This document shows, piece by piece, positions 5,488 to 12,590 of a DNA stretch of 12,590 bases. Under the pieces are notes generated by a model, which did no database searches, was not told the DNA's origin, and was given only the letters and a program-made list of their open reading frames with translations. A program made the translations under genes and the position numbers. The DNA is from Microbacteriaceae bacterium (GTDB lineage Bacteria > Actinomycetota > Actinomycetes > Actinomycetales > Microbacteriaceae), in assembly GCA_012511645.1 (NCBI GenBank), contig JAAZFP010000262.1:1-12590 (forward strand), read 5' to 3'. Each line of letters opens with the position of its first letter. Position 1 is the first letter of the stretch.

Positions 5488-7674
5488 ATGAGCGAGCGCC
5501 CCGCCGACGATCCATTTGACACCGCAGTGATTCCTGCAGAGTTCACGGGTGAAATTCCCGTGCTCTCCCCCAGTCGCGATGATGATCTCCCTCTCGACCG
5601 CTACATCGACCGCGAGCTCAGTTGGCTCGCGTTTAATCAGCGGGTGCTCGAGCTCGCCGAGGATCCGGGAGTGCCCGTGCTCGAACGGGCCAACTTTCTC
5701 GCGATCTTTGCATCAAACCTCGACGAGTTCTTCATGGTGCGCGTGGCGGGTCTCAAACGTCGCATCTTGACTGGCCTCGCCGTGCCAACGAATGTGGGTC
5801 GCGCCCCCGCCGAGGTGCTTGCCGACATCAACCGCACCGCCTACGACTTGCAGCTTCGCCACGCGCGGTGCTGGAACGAGCAGGTGCAGCCGGCGCTTGC
5901 CGAGGCAGGCGTTCGCATTGTGGGCTGGAATACCCTCGATGACGCGGACCGGCAGATTCTCACTGCTTATTACGAAGAGCACATTTATCCCGTGCTGATG
6001 CCGCTCGCCGTTGATCCGGCGCACCCGTTCCCCTACATTTCTGGCCGAGCTCTCAACCTGTCGATCCGGGTGCGCAACCCGCGCACCGAAAAGGTTGAGT
6101 TTGCGAGGCTCAAAGTTCCCCAAATGATCCCGCGCTATGTGCGGGTCGACGCGCGTGAGTCGGCCGATGAGGTGCGGTTCATTGCGCTCGAAGAGCTCAT
6201 CGCACATCAGCTTGGCAGGCTCTTTCCGGGCATGGAAGTGGTCGACCACCACGTCTTTCGCGTCACCCGCAACGAAGATGTGGAGATCGAAGAAGACGAG
6301 ACCGAGAACCTCATTCAGGCGCTTGAGAAAGAGCTGCTGCGGCGTCGATTCGGGCCACCCATTCGTCTCGAAATCGCAGGCGACATGGACGATGACACGC
6401 TCAAGCTGCTCGTCAGTGAGTTCGGTATCGATCCTGAGCAGGTCTACACGCTGCCGCTCCCTCTCGATTTGAGCGGGCTCTTTGCGCTCACACGACTCGA
6501 CCGCCCCGATCTCAAGTTCACCCCGCACATTCCGGTGACCCACCCCCAGTTTCGACCGAGTTCACCGAGCGAACATCCCGACATGTTTCGCGCCATTGCC
6601 AGGCGCGAGGTGCTCGTGCATCACCCGTACGAGTCGTTCTCGACGAGCGTGCAGGCCTTTGTCGAGCAAGCTGCGACCGACCCGAACGTGCTCGCGATCA
6701 AACAAACGCTCTACCGCACCTCGGGCGACAGCCCCATCGTCGCCGCCCTCATCAAGGCGGCCGAGGCCGGCAAGCAGGTGCTTGCACTGGTCGAGATCAA
6801 GGCTCGATTTGATGAAGAGGCCAACATCACCTGGGCACGCACCCTAGAGCAGGCGGGCGTGCATGTGGTCTACGGTCTCGTGGGGCTCAAGACCCACTGC
6901 AAGCTCGTGCATGTGATTCGCGAGGAACACGGCGCGCTGACCCACTACTGCCACATCGGCACCGGCAATTACAACCCCAAGACGAGCCGCATCTACGAAG
7001 ACTTCGGCCTCTTCACCTCGTCCCCAGAGGTGGGTCGCGACCTGACAAAACTGTTCAACGTGCTCTCAGGCTATGCGATCGAGACGGAGTACAGCCGACT
7101 TTTGGTTGCACCAGAGGGGCTACGCCAGGGCTTGGTCTCGCGGATCGAACGTGAGGCCGCCAACGCGCGCGCGGGCCTGCCGAGCGGCATCAAGCTCAAG
7201 GCAAACAGCATGGTCGACGAGCAGATCATCGACGCGCTGTATCGCGCAAGCCGAGACGGCGTGCCCATCGATATTTGGATTCGCGGCATTTGCTCGATTC
7301 GGGCAGGAGTGCCGGGGCTTTCTGAAACGATCCGGGTGCGCTCAGTGCTCGGTCGCTACCTTGAGCACTCACGAATCTATGCGTTTGAAAACGAGGGCAG
7401 CCCCGAGGTGTACATCGGCAGCGCCGACCTCATGCACCGCAACCTCGATCGACGCATTGAGGTGCTCGCCCGGATCGACGATCGTGAGCACCTTGCACGC
7501 ATCGAGCGGTTCTTCGGGTTCGCCTTCAGCGACGATGTGTCATCGTGGCACATGCAGCCGGACGGCAGCTGGTATCGGCACACGGTCAGCGAAATGGGTG
7601 AGCCGCTCCCCGACCTGCAAGATCTCGTCATGATCGACCGCACTGAGGCGCGCGCGCGGCGGGCCACTCGATGA
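5488..7674 (+). CDS. ppk1: polyphosphate kinase 1
   Basis: Ppk1 reversibly transfers the ATP gamma-phosphate onto a growing inorganic polyphosphate chain, storing phosphate and energy. At 728 residues it has full length with a short N-terminal extension. The N domain opens with DRYIDRELSWLAFNQRVLEL (about 30-49) and LAIFASNLDEFFMVRVAGLK. The two phospholipase-D-like catalytic domains carry H470 in GLKTHCKLVHV and H627 in YLEHSRIYAF. Their spacing of 157 residues is the same as between H435 and H592 of the E. coli enzyme, so both active-site histidines are present. GTGNYNPKTSRIYEDFGLF (about 491-509) and SADLMHRNLDRRIEVLARI are further signatures. It follows mshD by 24 bases and overlaps mutT1 by 4 (ATGA), so the last two are surely co-translated. 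The ppk1-mutT1 pairing also occurs next to M. tuberculosis ppk1. Confidence 0.97.
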   Translation: MSERPADDPFDTAVIPAEFTGEIPVLSPSRDDDLPLDRYIDRELSWLAFNQRVLELAEDPGVPVLERANFLAIFASNLDEFFMVRVAGLKRRILTGLAVPTNVGRAPAEVLADINRTAYDLQLRHARCWNEQVQPALAEAGVRIVGWNTLDDADRQILTAYYEEHIYPVLMPLAVDPAHPFPYISGRALNLSIRVRNPRTEKVEFARLKVPQMIPRYVRVDARESADEVRFIALEELIAHQLGRLFPGMEVVDHHVFRVTRNEDVEIEEDETENLIQALEKELLRRRFGPPIRLEIAGDMDDDTLKLLVSEFGIDPEQVYTLPLPLDLSGLFALTRLDRPDLKFTPHIPVTHPQFRPSSPSEHPDMFRAIARREVLVHHPYESFSTSVQAFVEQAATDPNVLAIKQTLYRTSGDSPIVAALIKAAEAGKQVLALVEIKARFDEEANITWARTLEQAGVHVVYGLVGLKTHCKLVHVIREEHGALTHYCHIGTGNYNPKTSRIYEDFGLFTSSPEVGRDLTKLFNVLSGYAIETEYSRLLVAPEGLRQGLVSRIEREAANARAGLPSGIKLKANSMVDEQIIDALYRASRDGVPIDIWIRGICSIRAGVPGLSETIRVRSVLGRYLEHSRIYAFENEGSPEVYIGSADLMHRNLDRRIEVLARIDDREHLARIERFFGFAFSDDVSSWHMQPDGSWYRHTVSEMGEPLPDLQDLVMIDRTEARARRATR

Positions 7675-8621
7675 AGAAGCCGGTGCTCGCTGCCGGTACC
7701 GTCTGCTTCCGAAGGGTGCGCGACGGCGACGACACGGAAATTATGGTGCTCCTCGTGCACCGCACTCGTCAGAAAGACGTGTCGTTTCCGAAGGGCAAGC
7801 TTGATCCGGGCGAAACCATGCCAGAAGCAGCGGTGCGTGAGACCTACGAAGAAACTGGTCTGCGCGTCTCTCTCGGCATCAACCTCGGACTGATTCACTA
7901 CGACCTTCCGTCCGGTGGACACAAGCAGGTGCAGTACTGGGCTGCCGAGGTCGCCGAGTCCGCGGTGCACGCATCAACGTTTAAACCAAATGGTGAAATC
8001 TCGGCGCTCGAGTGGGTCGAGCTCGGCAAGGTTCGGAGCCGTTTGAGCTACCGCGCCGACCGCGAGCTGTACGACGTGTTTCTGCGGCTTGCCGAACGCG
8101 AAGCGATTGACACTTTCTCGGTGGTGCTGCTGCGCCACGCAAAGGCCGAGCCACGCAGCGCCGAATACCCAATTGATCATGTACGACCGCTCGCCGCCCG
8201 CGGCGACGAACAGGCGGAACATCTCGTGCCCGTGCTCAGCGCGTTCGGCATCACCAGAGTGTTGACGTCCAGTGCGACGCGCTGCATACACACGGTCACT
8301 CCGCTCGCGAAGTCACTCGGCAAAAAGCTTCGAGTGCGCGAGGGGCTCAGCCAAGATGCGTGGGATGCTGGCGAAACCGATGAACTGCGCCGGGTGATGG
8401 GGCGCATCATACGCAGAGGCAAGAATGCGGTGGTGTGCACCCATCGCCCCGTACTGCCCGACGCCGCACGCGAGCTCGCACTCGCCACCGGAAGTTTGCC
8501 TGGCGACTACCTCCGCGAAGCCGCCGAGCTTCCACCGGGAGCATTTTCCGTGTTCCATTTTTCGAAGAAACACCCGGGTGCGGGCATTTTGAGTGTCGAA
8601 ACCTACCCGCTCAAGCATTAA
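7671..8621 (+). CDS. mutT1: MutT1-type Nudix hydrolase fused to a histidine phosphatase domain
   Basis: Two domains are visible in 316 residues. The N-terminal Nudix domain (about 5-140) has an intact Nudix box from G42 to L64: E48 at the GX5E position, then R56-E57 and E60-E61-T-G, the metal-binding set. The C-terminal domain (about 148-316) is of the SixA/phosphoglycerate-mutase type with LLRHAKAE (153-160, phosphohistidine H156), SSATRCIHT (200-208, R204) and CTHRP (256-260, H258). Mycobacterial MutT1 (Rv2985, next to ppk1) has the same architecture and sanitises 8-oxo-dGTP/8-oxo-GTP and cuts diadenosine polyphosphates. The same role is inferred here. The ATG overlaps the ppk1 stop (ATGA), so the enzyme is made with polyphosphate kinase. 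The alternative is a related Ap4A or nucleotide pyrophosphatase with different substrate choice. Confidence 0.88.
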   Translation: MKKPVLAAGTVCFRRVRDGDDTEIMVLLVHRTRQKDVSFPKGKLDPGETMPEAAVRETYEETGLRVSLGINLGLIHYDLPSGGHKQVQYWAAEVAESAVHASTFKPNGEISALEWVELGKVRSRLSYRADRELYDVFLRLAEREAIDTFSVVLLRHAKAEPRSAEYPIDHVRPLAARGDEQAEHLVPVLSAFGITRVLTSSATRCIHTVTPLAKSLGKKLRVREGLSQDAWDAGETDELRRVMGRIIRRGKNAVVCTHRPVLPDAARELALATGSLPGDYLREAAELPPGAFSVFHFSKKHPGAGILSVETYPLKH

Positions 8622-8648
8622 CCCTTCGGCACCAGTTCGTGTCCCACC

Positions 8649-8702
8649 GTTCATTCTCGTTTACCTGTCGTTCACCTCGGCGCGAGACGCTGGTCACATT
8701 CA
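8649..8702 (+). promoter_or_regulatory. PHO-box-like direct repeats upstream of pstS
   Basis: Units GTTCATT (8649), GTTTACC (8659), GTTCACC (8670) and GGTCACA (8692) start 10, 11 and 22 bases apart, that is close to an 11-base period with one degenerate unit near 8681. The known Streptomyces PhoP repeat is an 11-mer beginning G-G/T-T-C-A-Y-Y, and GTTCACCTCGG at 8670-8680 fits nearly all of it. The last unit overlaps the -35 box of the promoter. Such repeats bind PhoB/PhoP/RegX3-type regulators, so pstSCAB is very probably induced by phosphate starvation. The regulator gene itself is outside the window. Confidence 0.75.
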
Positions 8703-8719
8703 GTCCCTACGTTTATAAG
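8691..8719 (+). promoter_or_regulatory. pstS promoter (-35 TGGTCA, -10 TATAAG)
   Basis: TGGTCA (8691-8696) and TATAAG (8714-8719) are separated by 17 bases, the optimal spacing. The -10 is good, and the -35 agrees with TTGACA at 4 of 6 positions, as expected for an activator-dependent promoter. Transcription would start near 8726, leaving a leader of about 40 bases. The gap from 8622 to 8648, before the repeats, shows no clear terminator for mutT1. Confidence 0.65.
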
Positions 8720-8766
8720 GCGTGGGCGTTCGCCTGCCACGACCAAACAAGAAGGAAACGAATCCA

Positions 8767-9885
8767 GTGAAGATCTCGACTTCCATGAAGGCCGTCGCCA
8801 TCGCCGGCCTTGCTGCTCTCGCACTCACCTCGTGCGCAGCAAATGAAGCTGCTCCAGAAACCACCACTGATGAGGGCAACGCCTCAGCATTCTCAGGCAC
8901 GCTCGTCGGTGTCGGCGCTTCGTCAATGGGTGCGGCACAGGAGGCATGGGCGGCTGGCTTTCAGACCGCAAACCCCGACGTCACCGTGAACTACGACCCC
9001 CAGGGCTCGGGCGCAGGCCGCGAAACCCTCCAGGCTGGCGGCAGCGACTTCGCCGGCAGCGACCGCGCGTTCAAGGTCGAAGAGATCGCCGAGGGGCCCT
9101 TCGAGCTCTGCGCACCCGACTCGGGCATCCTGCAGCTCCCCCTCTACGTCTCACCGATCGCCATCATCTTCAACCTTGATGGCATCGAGCACGTCAACAT
9201 GGATGCGGACACCATCGCCAAGGTGTTCCGCGGTGACATCACCAAGTGGAACGATCCTGTGATCACCGCTCAGAACGAGGGCGTGGAACTGCCCGACCTC
9301 GACATCACCCCCGTGCACCGCTCAGATGAGTCAGGCACCACCGAGAACTTTGTCGAATACCTCTCGGCCGCCGCTGGCAGCGTCTGGACCGACGAGGTCT
9401 CGGGTGACTGGCCCACCGGCCTTCCCGTCGCAGGCGAAGCAGCTCAGGGCACCTCGGGTGTGGTTGAGGCTGTGACCGGCGGCAACGGCACCATCGGTTA
9501 CGCAGACGCATCACGCGCCGGCGACCTCGGCACCATCGCGGTCAAGGTTGGCAGCGACTACGTTGCGTACTCACCCGAGGCTGCAGCAGCTGTGGTTGAC
9601 GCGTCACCGCTCGCAAGCGAAAGCGAAGCACGCACCGCTGGTGACCTGGCCATCGTGCTCGACCGTTCGACCGACGCAAGCGGGGTCTACCCGATCGTGC
9701 TCGTCGCATACTCGATCACCTGCGAGACCTTCAATGACGCCGCAGTGGGCGAGCTCGTCAAGGGCTACCTGACCTACGTCGCGAGCGAAGAGGGCCAGAA
9801 GACCGCACAGGCTGCGGCCGGTAACGCCCCGATCTCGTCTGAGCTGCGCAGCAAGGTGACCGCAGCACTTGACCTGATCAGCTAA
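8767..9885 (+). CDS. pstS: phosphate ABC transporter substrate-binding lipoprotein PstS
   Basis: PstS captures inorganic phosphate outside the membrane and hands it to the PstCA channel. The 372-residue precursor has a lipoprotein signal: basic start (K2, K8), hydrophobic core 9-20 and lipobox L20-T-S-C23, so C23 is the lipidated first residue of the mature protein. A polar T/E/D/N linker follows (26-43). Ligand-site motifs are in order: VGVGASSMGAAQ (47-58), QGSGAGRETL (79-88), GSDRAF with D99, and HRSDESGTTENF (184-195, R185, D187, S189-G-T). GTG 8767 is chosen because AAGGA (8752-8756) lies 10 bases upstream and the signal peptide is then of normal length. An ATG at 8722 in the same frame would add 15 non-signal residues and lies before the likely transcription start. 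First gene of pstSCAB. Confidence 0.96.
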   Translation: MKISTSMKAVAIAGLAALALTSCAANEAAPETTTDEGNASAFSGTLVGVGASSMGAAQEAWAAGFQTANPDVTVNYDPQGSGAGRETLQAGGSDFAGSDRAFKVEEIAEGPFELCAPDSGILQLPLYVSPIAIIFNLDGIEHVNMDADTIAKVFRGDITKWNDPVITAQNEGVELPDLDITPVHRSDESGTTENFVEYLSAAAGSVWTDEVSGDWPTGLPVAGEAAQGTSGVVEAVTGGNGTIGYADASRAGDLGTIAVKVGSDYVAYSPEAAAAVVDASPLASESEARTAGDLAIVLDRSTDASGVYPIVLVAYSITCETFNDAAVGELVKGYLTYVASEEGQKTAQAAAGNAPISSELRSKVTAALDLIS

Positions 9886-9893
9886 GTGCACTG

Positions 9894-9938
9894 ATGCGCG
9901 TTTCGGGGAGGGGCTCACCCCCTCCCCGAAGGGCGCAT
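9894..9938 (+). terminator. strong hairpin between pstS and pstC (attenuator or mRNA stabiliser)
   Basis: TTCGGGGAGGGG (9902-9913) pairs perfectly with CCCCTCCCCGAA (9919-9930) around the loop CTCAC. An outer stem ATGCGC/GCGCAT (9894-9899/9933-9938) continues it after a wobble and one mismatch. The stem starts 8 bases after the pstS stop. Only a short T-containing stretch follows, so it is likely a partial terminator, or a block to 3' exonucleases, that leaves more pstS than pstCAB message. Confidence 0.8.
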
Positions 9939-9979
9939 TCTCATTGTTTGCCCACACTCACACACAAAGGATCTGCACA

Positions 9980-10924
9980 ATGACCGCAACCGTGCCGCAG
10001 CTCAAAGCCAAGGCCCGCCTCGGCGATGTGATCTTTTCTCGCACCTCGGTCTTCGCAGGTGGCATGATCCTGGTGACGCTCGCAGCCGTCGCCATATTTC
10101 TCATTGTGCAGAGCATTCCGGCGTTCTTCGCCGACGGCGACTCTGCCTCAATTCTTCGCAGTGCCGGCAGCTTCTTCAGCTACGTTTGGCCGCTCATCTT
10201 CGGCACCATCTGGGCCGCACTGCTCTCGCTCCTGATGGCACTGCCACTCGCGATCGGCATCGCGCTGTTCATCTCGCACTACGCTCCCCGCAAGCTCGCC
10301 CAGACCCTCGGCTATGTGGTTGACTTACTCGCCGCAGTTCCCAGCGTGGTCTACGGCCTCTGGGGCATCGGCGTGCTGGCTCCCGCGATTCAGCCAATCT
10401 ACACATGGCTCGTCGACAATATGGGCTGGTTTCCGTTGTTCGCTGGCCCCGTCTCTGCGACCGGCCGCACCATCCTGACCGCAGCAATCGTGCTTGCCGT
10501 CATGATTCTGCCAATCATCACCGCCATGTGTCGCGAGATATTTCTGCAGGCCCCCGTGCTGCACGAAGAAGCGGCGCTCGCCCTCGGTGCGACCCGCTGG
10601 GAAATGATCAAGATGGCGGTGTTGCCATTTGGCCGTTCGGGCATCGTCTCGGCAAGCATGCTCGGCCTCGGTCGAGCGATCGGCGAAACGATGGCCGTCG
10701 CCATGGTGCTTTCGGCGAGTGGCATCGTGAGCCTCAAACTGCTCACCTCGGGCAACCCCTCCACCATCGCGGCAAACATCGCCCTGAGCTTTCCCGAGGC
10801 CTACGGCACGAACGTCAACGTGCTCATCGCCACCGGCCTCATTCTTTTCATCGTCACCTTTCTTGTGAACGCGATCGCGCGCTACATCGTGAACCGACGC
10901 GCAGAATTCAGCGGAGCGAACTAA
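9980..10924 (+). CDS. pstC: phosphate ABC transporter permease PstC
   Basis: One of the two membrane subunits forming the phosphate path. The 314-residue protein has about six hydrophobic helices (roughly 24-46, 68-98, 108-134, 164-184, 222-246 and 278-303). The cytoplasmic EAA loop that contacts PstB is clear (residues 196-216: E-E-A-A-L-A-L-G-A-T-R-W and on to V-L-P), followed by the family motif LGLGRAIGETMAV (228-240). ATG 9980 has AAAGGA (9966-9971) 8 bases upstream; the same frame is open to an ATG at 9944, but that leader (H-T-H-T-Q) is not protein-like. It lies 94 bases after pstS across a strong hairpin and one base before pstA. Confidence 0.95.
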   Translation: MTATVPQLKAKARLGDVIFSRTSVFAGGMILVTLAAVAIFLIVQSIPAFFADGDSASILRSAGSFFSYVWPLIFGTIWAALLSLLMALPLAIGIALFISHYAPRKLAQTLGYVVDLLAAVPSVVYGLWGIGVLAPAIQPIYTWLVDNMGWFPLFAGPVSATGRTILTAAIVLAVMILPIITAMCREIFLQAPVLHEEAALALGATRWEMIKMAVLPFGRSGIVSASMLGLGRAIGETMAVAMVLSASGIVSLKLLTSGNPSTIAANIALSFPEAYGTNVNVLIATGLILFIVTFLVNAIARYIVNRRAEFSGAN

Positions 10925-10925
10925 C

Positions 10926-12005
10926 ATGGCCATCTCAATTCAACCCGTCTCAACGGGCAACGGGCTTTCGTCTGGTCGCCTACCGCGCGGCACGGTCTGG
11001 TGGGTGCTCATCGGCAGCCTGGTCGTCTCGATGTCGATGTTTGCGCTGCTCTCGGCAGCCAACGATGCGCCGTTTAACGTCGTTGGAGCCTCGATCGTCG
11101 GCCTGCTGCTGCACGTCGCAGTCTCTACCGGTCTGACTGCTGCGGTCGAGGGCAAACGTCAGGCGACGGATCGCTTCGTCACAAACCTCGTCTCTGGCGC
11201 GTTCATCCTCGCGATGGTGCCGCTTATCTCAGTTACCTACACCGTGCTGGTGAATGGCATGAACCGCCTTGACCCCGAGTTCTTTAACTCGTCGATGCGC
11301 AACGTCATTGGTGAGGGCGGCGGCGCACTGCACGCGATGTTCGGCACCCTGCTGATCACCCTCGCCGCGACCGTCATCTCGGTGCCGCTGGGGCTCTTCA
11401 CCTCGATCTACCTCGTCGAATATGGCAAGGGTCGCTTCGCGAAGATGATCACCTTCCTCGTTGATGTGATGACGGGCATTCCCTCGATCGTTGCTGGCCT
11501 GTTTGCCTACGCAGTGTTCGCGCTGCTGCTCGGCCCCGGTGTGCGCATGGGCATCATTGGTGCGATCTCGCTGTCGGTGTTGATGATTCCGGTTGTGGTG
11601 CGATCCAGCGAAGAGATGCTGCGCCTCGTGCCGAACGAGCTGCGCGAAGCCTCGTATGCGCTGGGCGTACCGAAGTGGCTCACCATTCTGAAGGTGGTCA
11701 TTCCCACCTCGATCGCGGGCATCACCACGGGCATCATGCTGTCGATCTCACGCGTGATCGGCGAAACCGCTCCGCTGCTCATCACCGCAGGCTTCACTGC
11801 CAGCATGAACTACAACCTGTTCCACGACCGCATGCAGTCGCTGCCTGTCTACGTCTACACGCAGTTCGCAAACCAGGGCAACCCTGCCTGGGCGTTCATG
11901 GATCGTGCCTGGGCCGCAGCCCTCGTGCTCATCATCATCGTGATGCTGCTCAACCTCATCGCCCGCCTCGTGGCGAAGGTCTACTCACCCAAGACTGGGC
12001 GCTAG
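10926..12005 (+). CDS. pstA: phosphate ABC transporter permease PstA, with N-terminal extension
   Basis: The second membrane subunit of the phosphate importer. The core (about 85-359) matches PstA: the helix starting ITLAATVISVPLGLF (144-158), VDVMTGIPSIVAGLFAY (179-195), the EAA loop REASYALGVPKWLTILKVVIP (240-260) and ISRVIGETAPLLIT (274-287). At 359 residues it is longer than the roughly 290-300 of enterobacterial PstA. The excess is an N-terminal part with two additional hydrophobic helices (about 24-45 and 52-73), a form I associate with actinobacterial PstA. ATG 10926 follows the pstC stop by one base, with GGAG at 10913-10916 inside the end of pstC, so translation is coupled. The stop codon lies in a palindrome (11999-12014). 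Confidence 0.95.
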   Translation: MAISIQPVSTGNGLSSGRLPRGTVWWVLIGSLVVSMSMFALLSAANDAPFNVVGASIVGLLLHVAVSTGLTAAVEGKRQATDRFVTNLVSGAFILAMVPLISVTYTVLVNGMNRLDPEFFNSSMRNVIGEGGGALHAMFGTLLITLAATVISVPLGLFTSIYLVEYGKGRFAKMITFLVDVMTGIPSIVAGLFAYAVFALLLGPGVRMGIIGAISLSVLMIPVVVRSSEEMLRLVPNELREASYALGVPKWLTILKVVIPTSIAGITTGIMLSISRVIGETAPLLITAGFTASMNYNLFHDRMQSLPVYVYTQFANQGNPAWAFMDRAWAAALVLIIIVMLLNLIARLVAKVYSPKTGR

Positions 12006-12014
12006 AGCTAGCGC
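11999..12014. repeat. palindrome over the pstA stop codon
   Basis: GCGCTAG (11999-12005) and CTAGCGC (12008-12014) are exact reverse complements around AG, and the pstA TAG is the end of the left arm. In RNA it would give a small tight hairpin 36 bases before pstB. It might tune or stabilise the pstA-pstB junction, or serve as a protein site; there is no U-run. Confidence 0.5.
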
Positions 12015-12049
12015 ACCCACATATTCCTCACCGAACGAAAGAACACACC

Positions 12050-12590
12050 ATGTCGAAGCGCATCGAAGTGAACGATCTCAATGTCTACTACGGCAACTTT
12101 CTCGCTGTTGAAGGCGTGTCGATGAACATTGAGCCCCGCAGCGTCACCGCATTCATCGGCCCCTCGGGCTGCGGCAAGTCGACCCTGCTGCGCACACTCA
12201 ACCGCATGCACGAGGTGAACCCGGGCGCCCGCGTAGACGGCGAAGTGCTGCTCGACGGCGATGACCTCTACGGCCAGGGCGTCGACCCCGTGCTCGTGCG
12301 GCGCCAGGTGGGCATGGTGTTCCAGCGCCCGAACCCGTTCCCCACGATGTCGATCCGCGAAAACGTGCTGGCCGGAGTGCGGCTCAATAACTCGCGCATG
12401 TCGCGCAGCGACCAGGACGACCTGCTCGAAAAGTCACTCGTGGGCGCAAACCTGTGGAACGAGGTCAAGGATCGCCTCGATAAGCCCGGATCGGGCCTGT
12501 CGGGCGGTCAGCAGCAGCGCCTGTGCATCGCCCGCGCAATCGCGGTGCAGCCCGAGGTATTGCTCATGGATGAGCCCTGCTCGGCGCTCG
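12050..12590 (+). CDS. pstB: phosphate ABC transporter ATP-binding protein PstB (partial, 3' end cut by window)
   Basis: PstB is the ATPase that powers PstCA. The frame is open from ATG 12050 to the end of the window, giving 180 codons of an expected 250 to 260. Walker A GPSGCGKST is at residues 37-45 (K43), the Q-loop glutamine at 92 in GMVFQRPNPFP, the ABC signature LSGGQQQR at 150-157, and Walker B VLLMDEP at 170-176 with D174 and the catalytic E175. The N-P-F-P sequence after the Q-loop is typical of PstB. The start is supported by the family beginning (I-E-V-N-D-L-N-V-Y-Y-G); only a purine stretch (12035-12042) serves as ribosome site, 7 bases upstream. It follows pstA by 44 bases. phoU, often next, is not in view. 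Confidence 0.96.
   Translation, partial: MSKRIEVNDLNVYYGNFLAVEGVSMNIEPRSVTAFIGPSGCGKSTLLRTLNRMHEVNPGARVDGEVLLDGDDLYGQGVDPVLVRRQVGMVFQRPNPFPTMSIRENVLAGVRLNNSRMSRSDQDDLLEKSLVGANLWNEVKDRLDKPGSGLSGGQQQRLCIARAIAVQPEVLLMDEPCSAL

Noticed and set aside
5713..6543. 276-codon open frame on the minus strand inside ppk1
   Set aside because: Ppk1 is full length with both catalytic histidines; the antisense product shows no motif and no ribosome site and mirrors ppk1 codon bias.
8722..8766. Earlier pstS start at ATG 8722
   Set aside because: It would precede the likely transcription start, has no ribosome site and would put 15 charged residues before the lipoprotein signal.
1..12590. Mobile elements, CRISPR arrays, toxin-antitoxin pairs, tRNA or rRNA genes, or a novel defence system
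   Set aside because: No transposase, integrase, regular spaced repeats, tRNA-like fold or foreign composition was seen; the genes are housekeeping and tightly packed.

Overview
The window is an ordered stretch of core-metabolism genes from a high-GC Gram-positive actinobacterium. The evidence is the mycothiol synthase gene (mycothiol is made only by Actinobacteria), the GlnR-mshD gene pair, the MutT1-type Nudix plus histidine-phosphatase fusion directly after ppk1, the actinobacterial G-V-D variant of the IspF loop, GC-rich codon use, GTG starts and several start codons that look leaderless. The gene order is typical of Microbacteriaceae-like genomes; that placement is my inference, not a database result.

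Layout. Positions 51-1288 (+) hold ispD and ispF, two MEP-pathway isoprenoid genes overlapping by 4 bases, preceded by what may be the last codons of another gene. Positions 1324-2067 (+) hold gpmA (glycolysis), which converges on a minus-strand group across a hairpin-rich gap (2068-2168). The minus-strand group (3761 down to 2169) encodes a three-helix membrane protein of unknown function, a previously unlisted 35-residue single-helix protein, and the folate-dependent Fe/S maintenance protein YgfZ. A divergent promoter region (3762-3887) with a palindrome separates it from a plus-strand run: glnR (nitrogen regulator), mshD (mycothiol synthase), ppk1 (polyphosphate kinase) and mutT1 (Nudix/phosphatase). 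These are overlapping or tightly spaced. Then comes a 145-base regulatory gap with phosphate-starvation (PHO-box-like) repeats, followed by pstS, pstC, pstA and the first 180 codons of pstB, the high-affinity phosphate ABC transporter, which runs off the end of the window.

How the genes work together. The right half is a phosphate economy module: PstSCAB imports phosphate, Ppk1 stores it as polyphosphate, and MutT1 cleans or hydrolyses nucleotides. The nitrogen regulator GlnR sits at the head of the adjoining group. A strong hairpin between pstS and pstC probably lets the binding protein be made in excess over the membrane parts.

No mobile element, CRISPR array, tRNA, rRNA or foreign-looking segment was seen, and no gene-free stretch exceeds 300 bases. 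I do not see a novel multi-gene system. The most interesting items are regulatory: the PHO-box array, the hairpin-separated pst operon, the divergent palindrome, and the tiny membrane protein.
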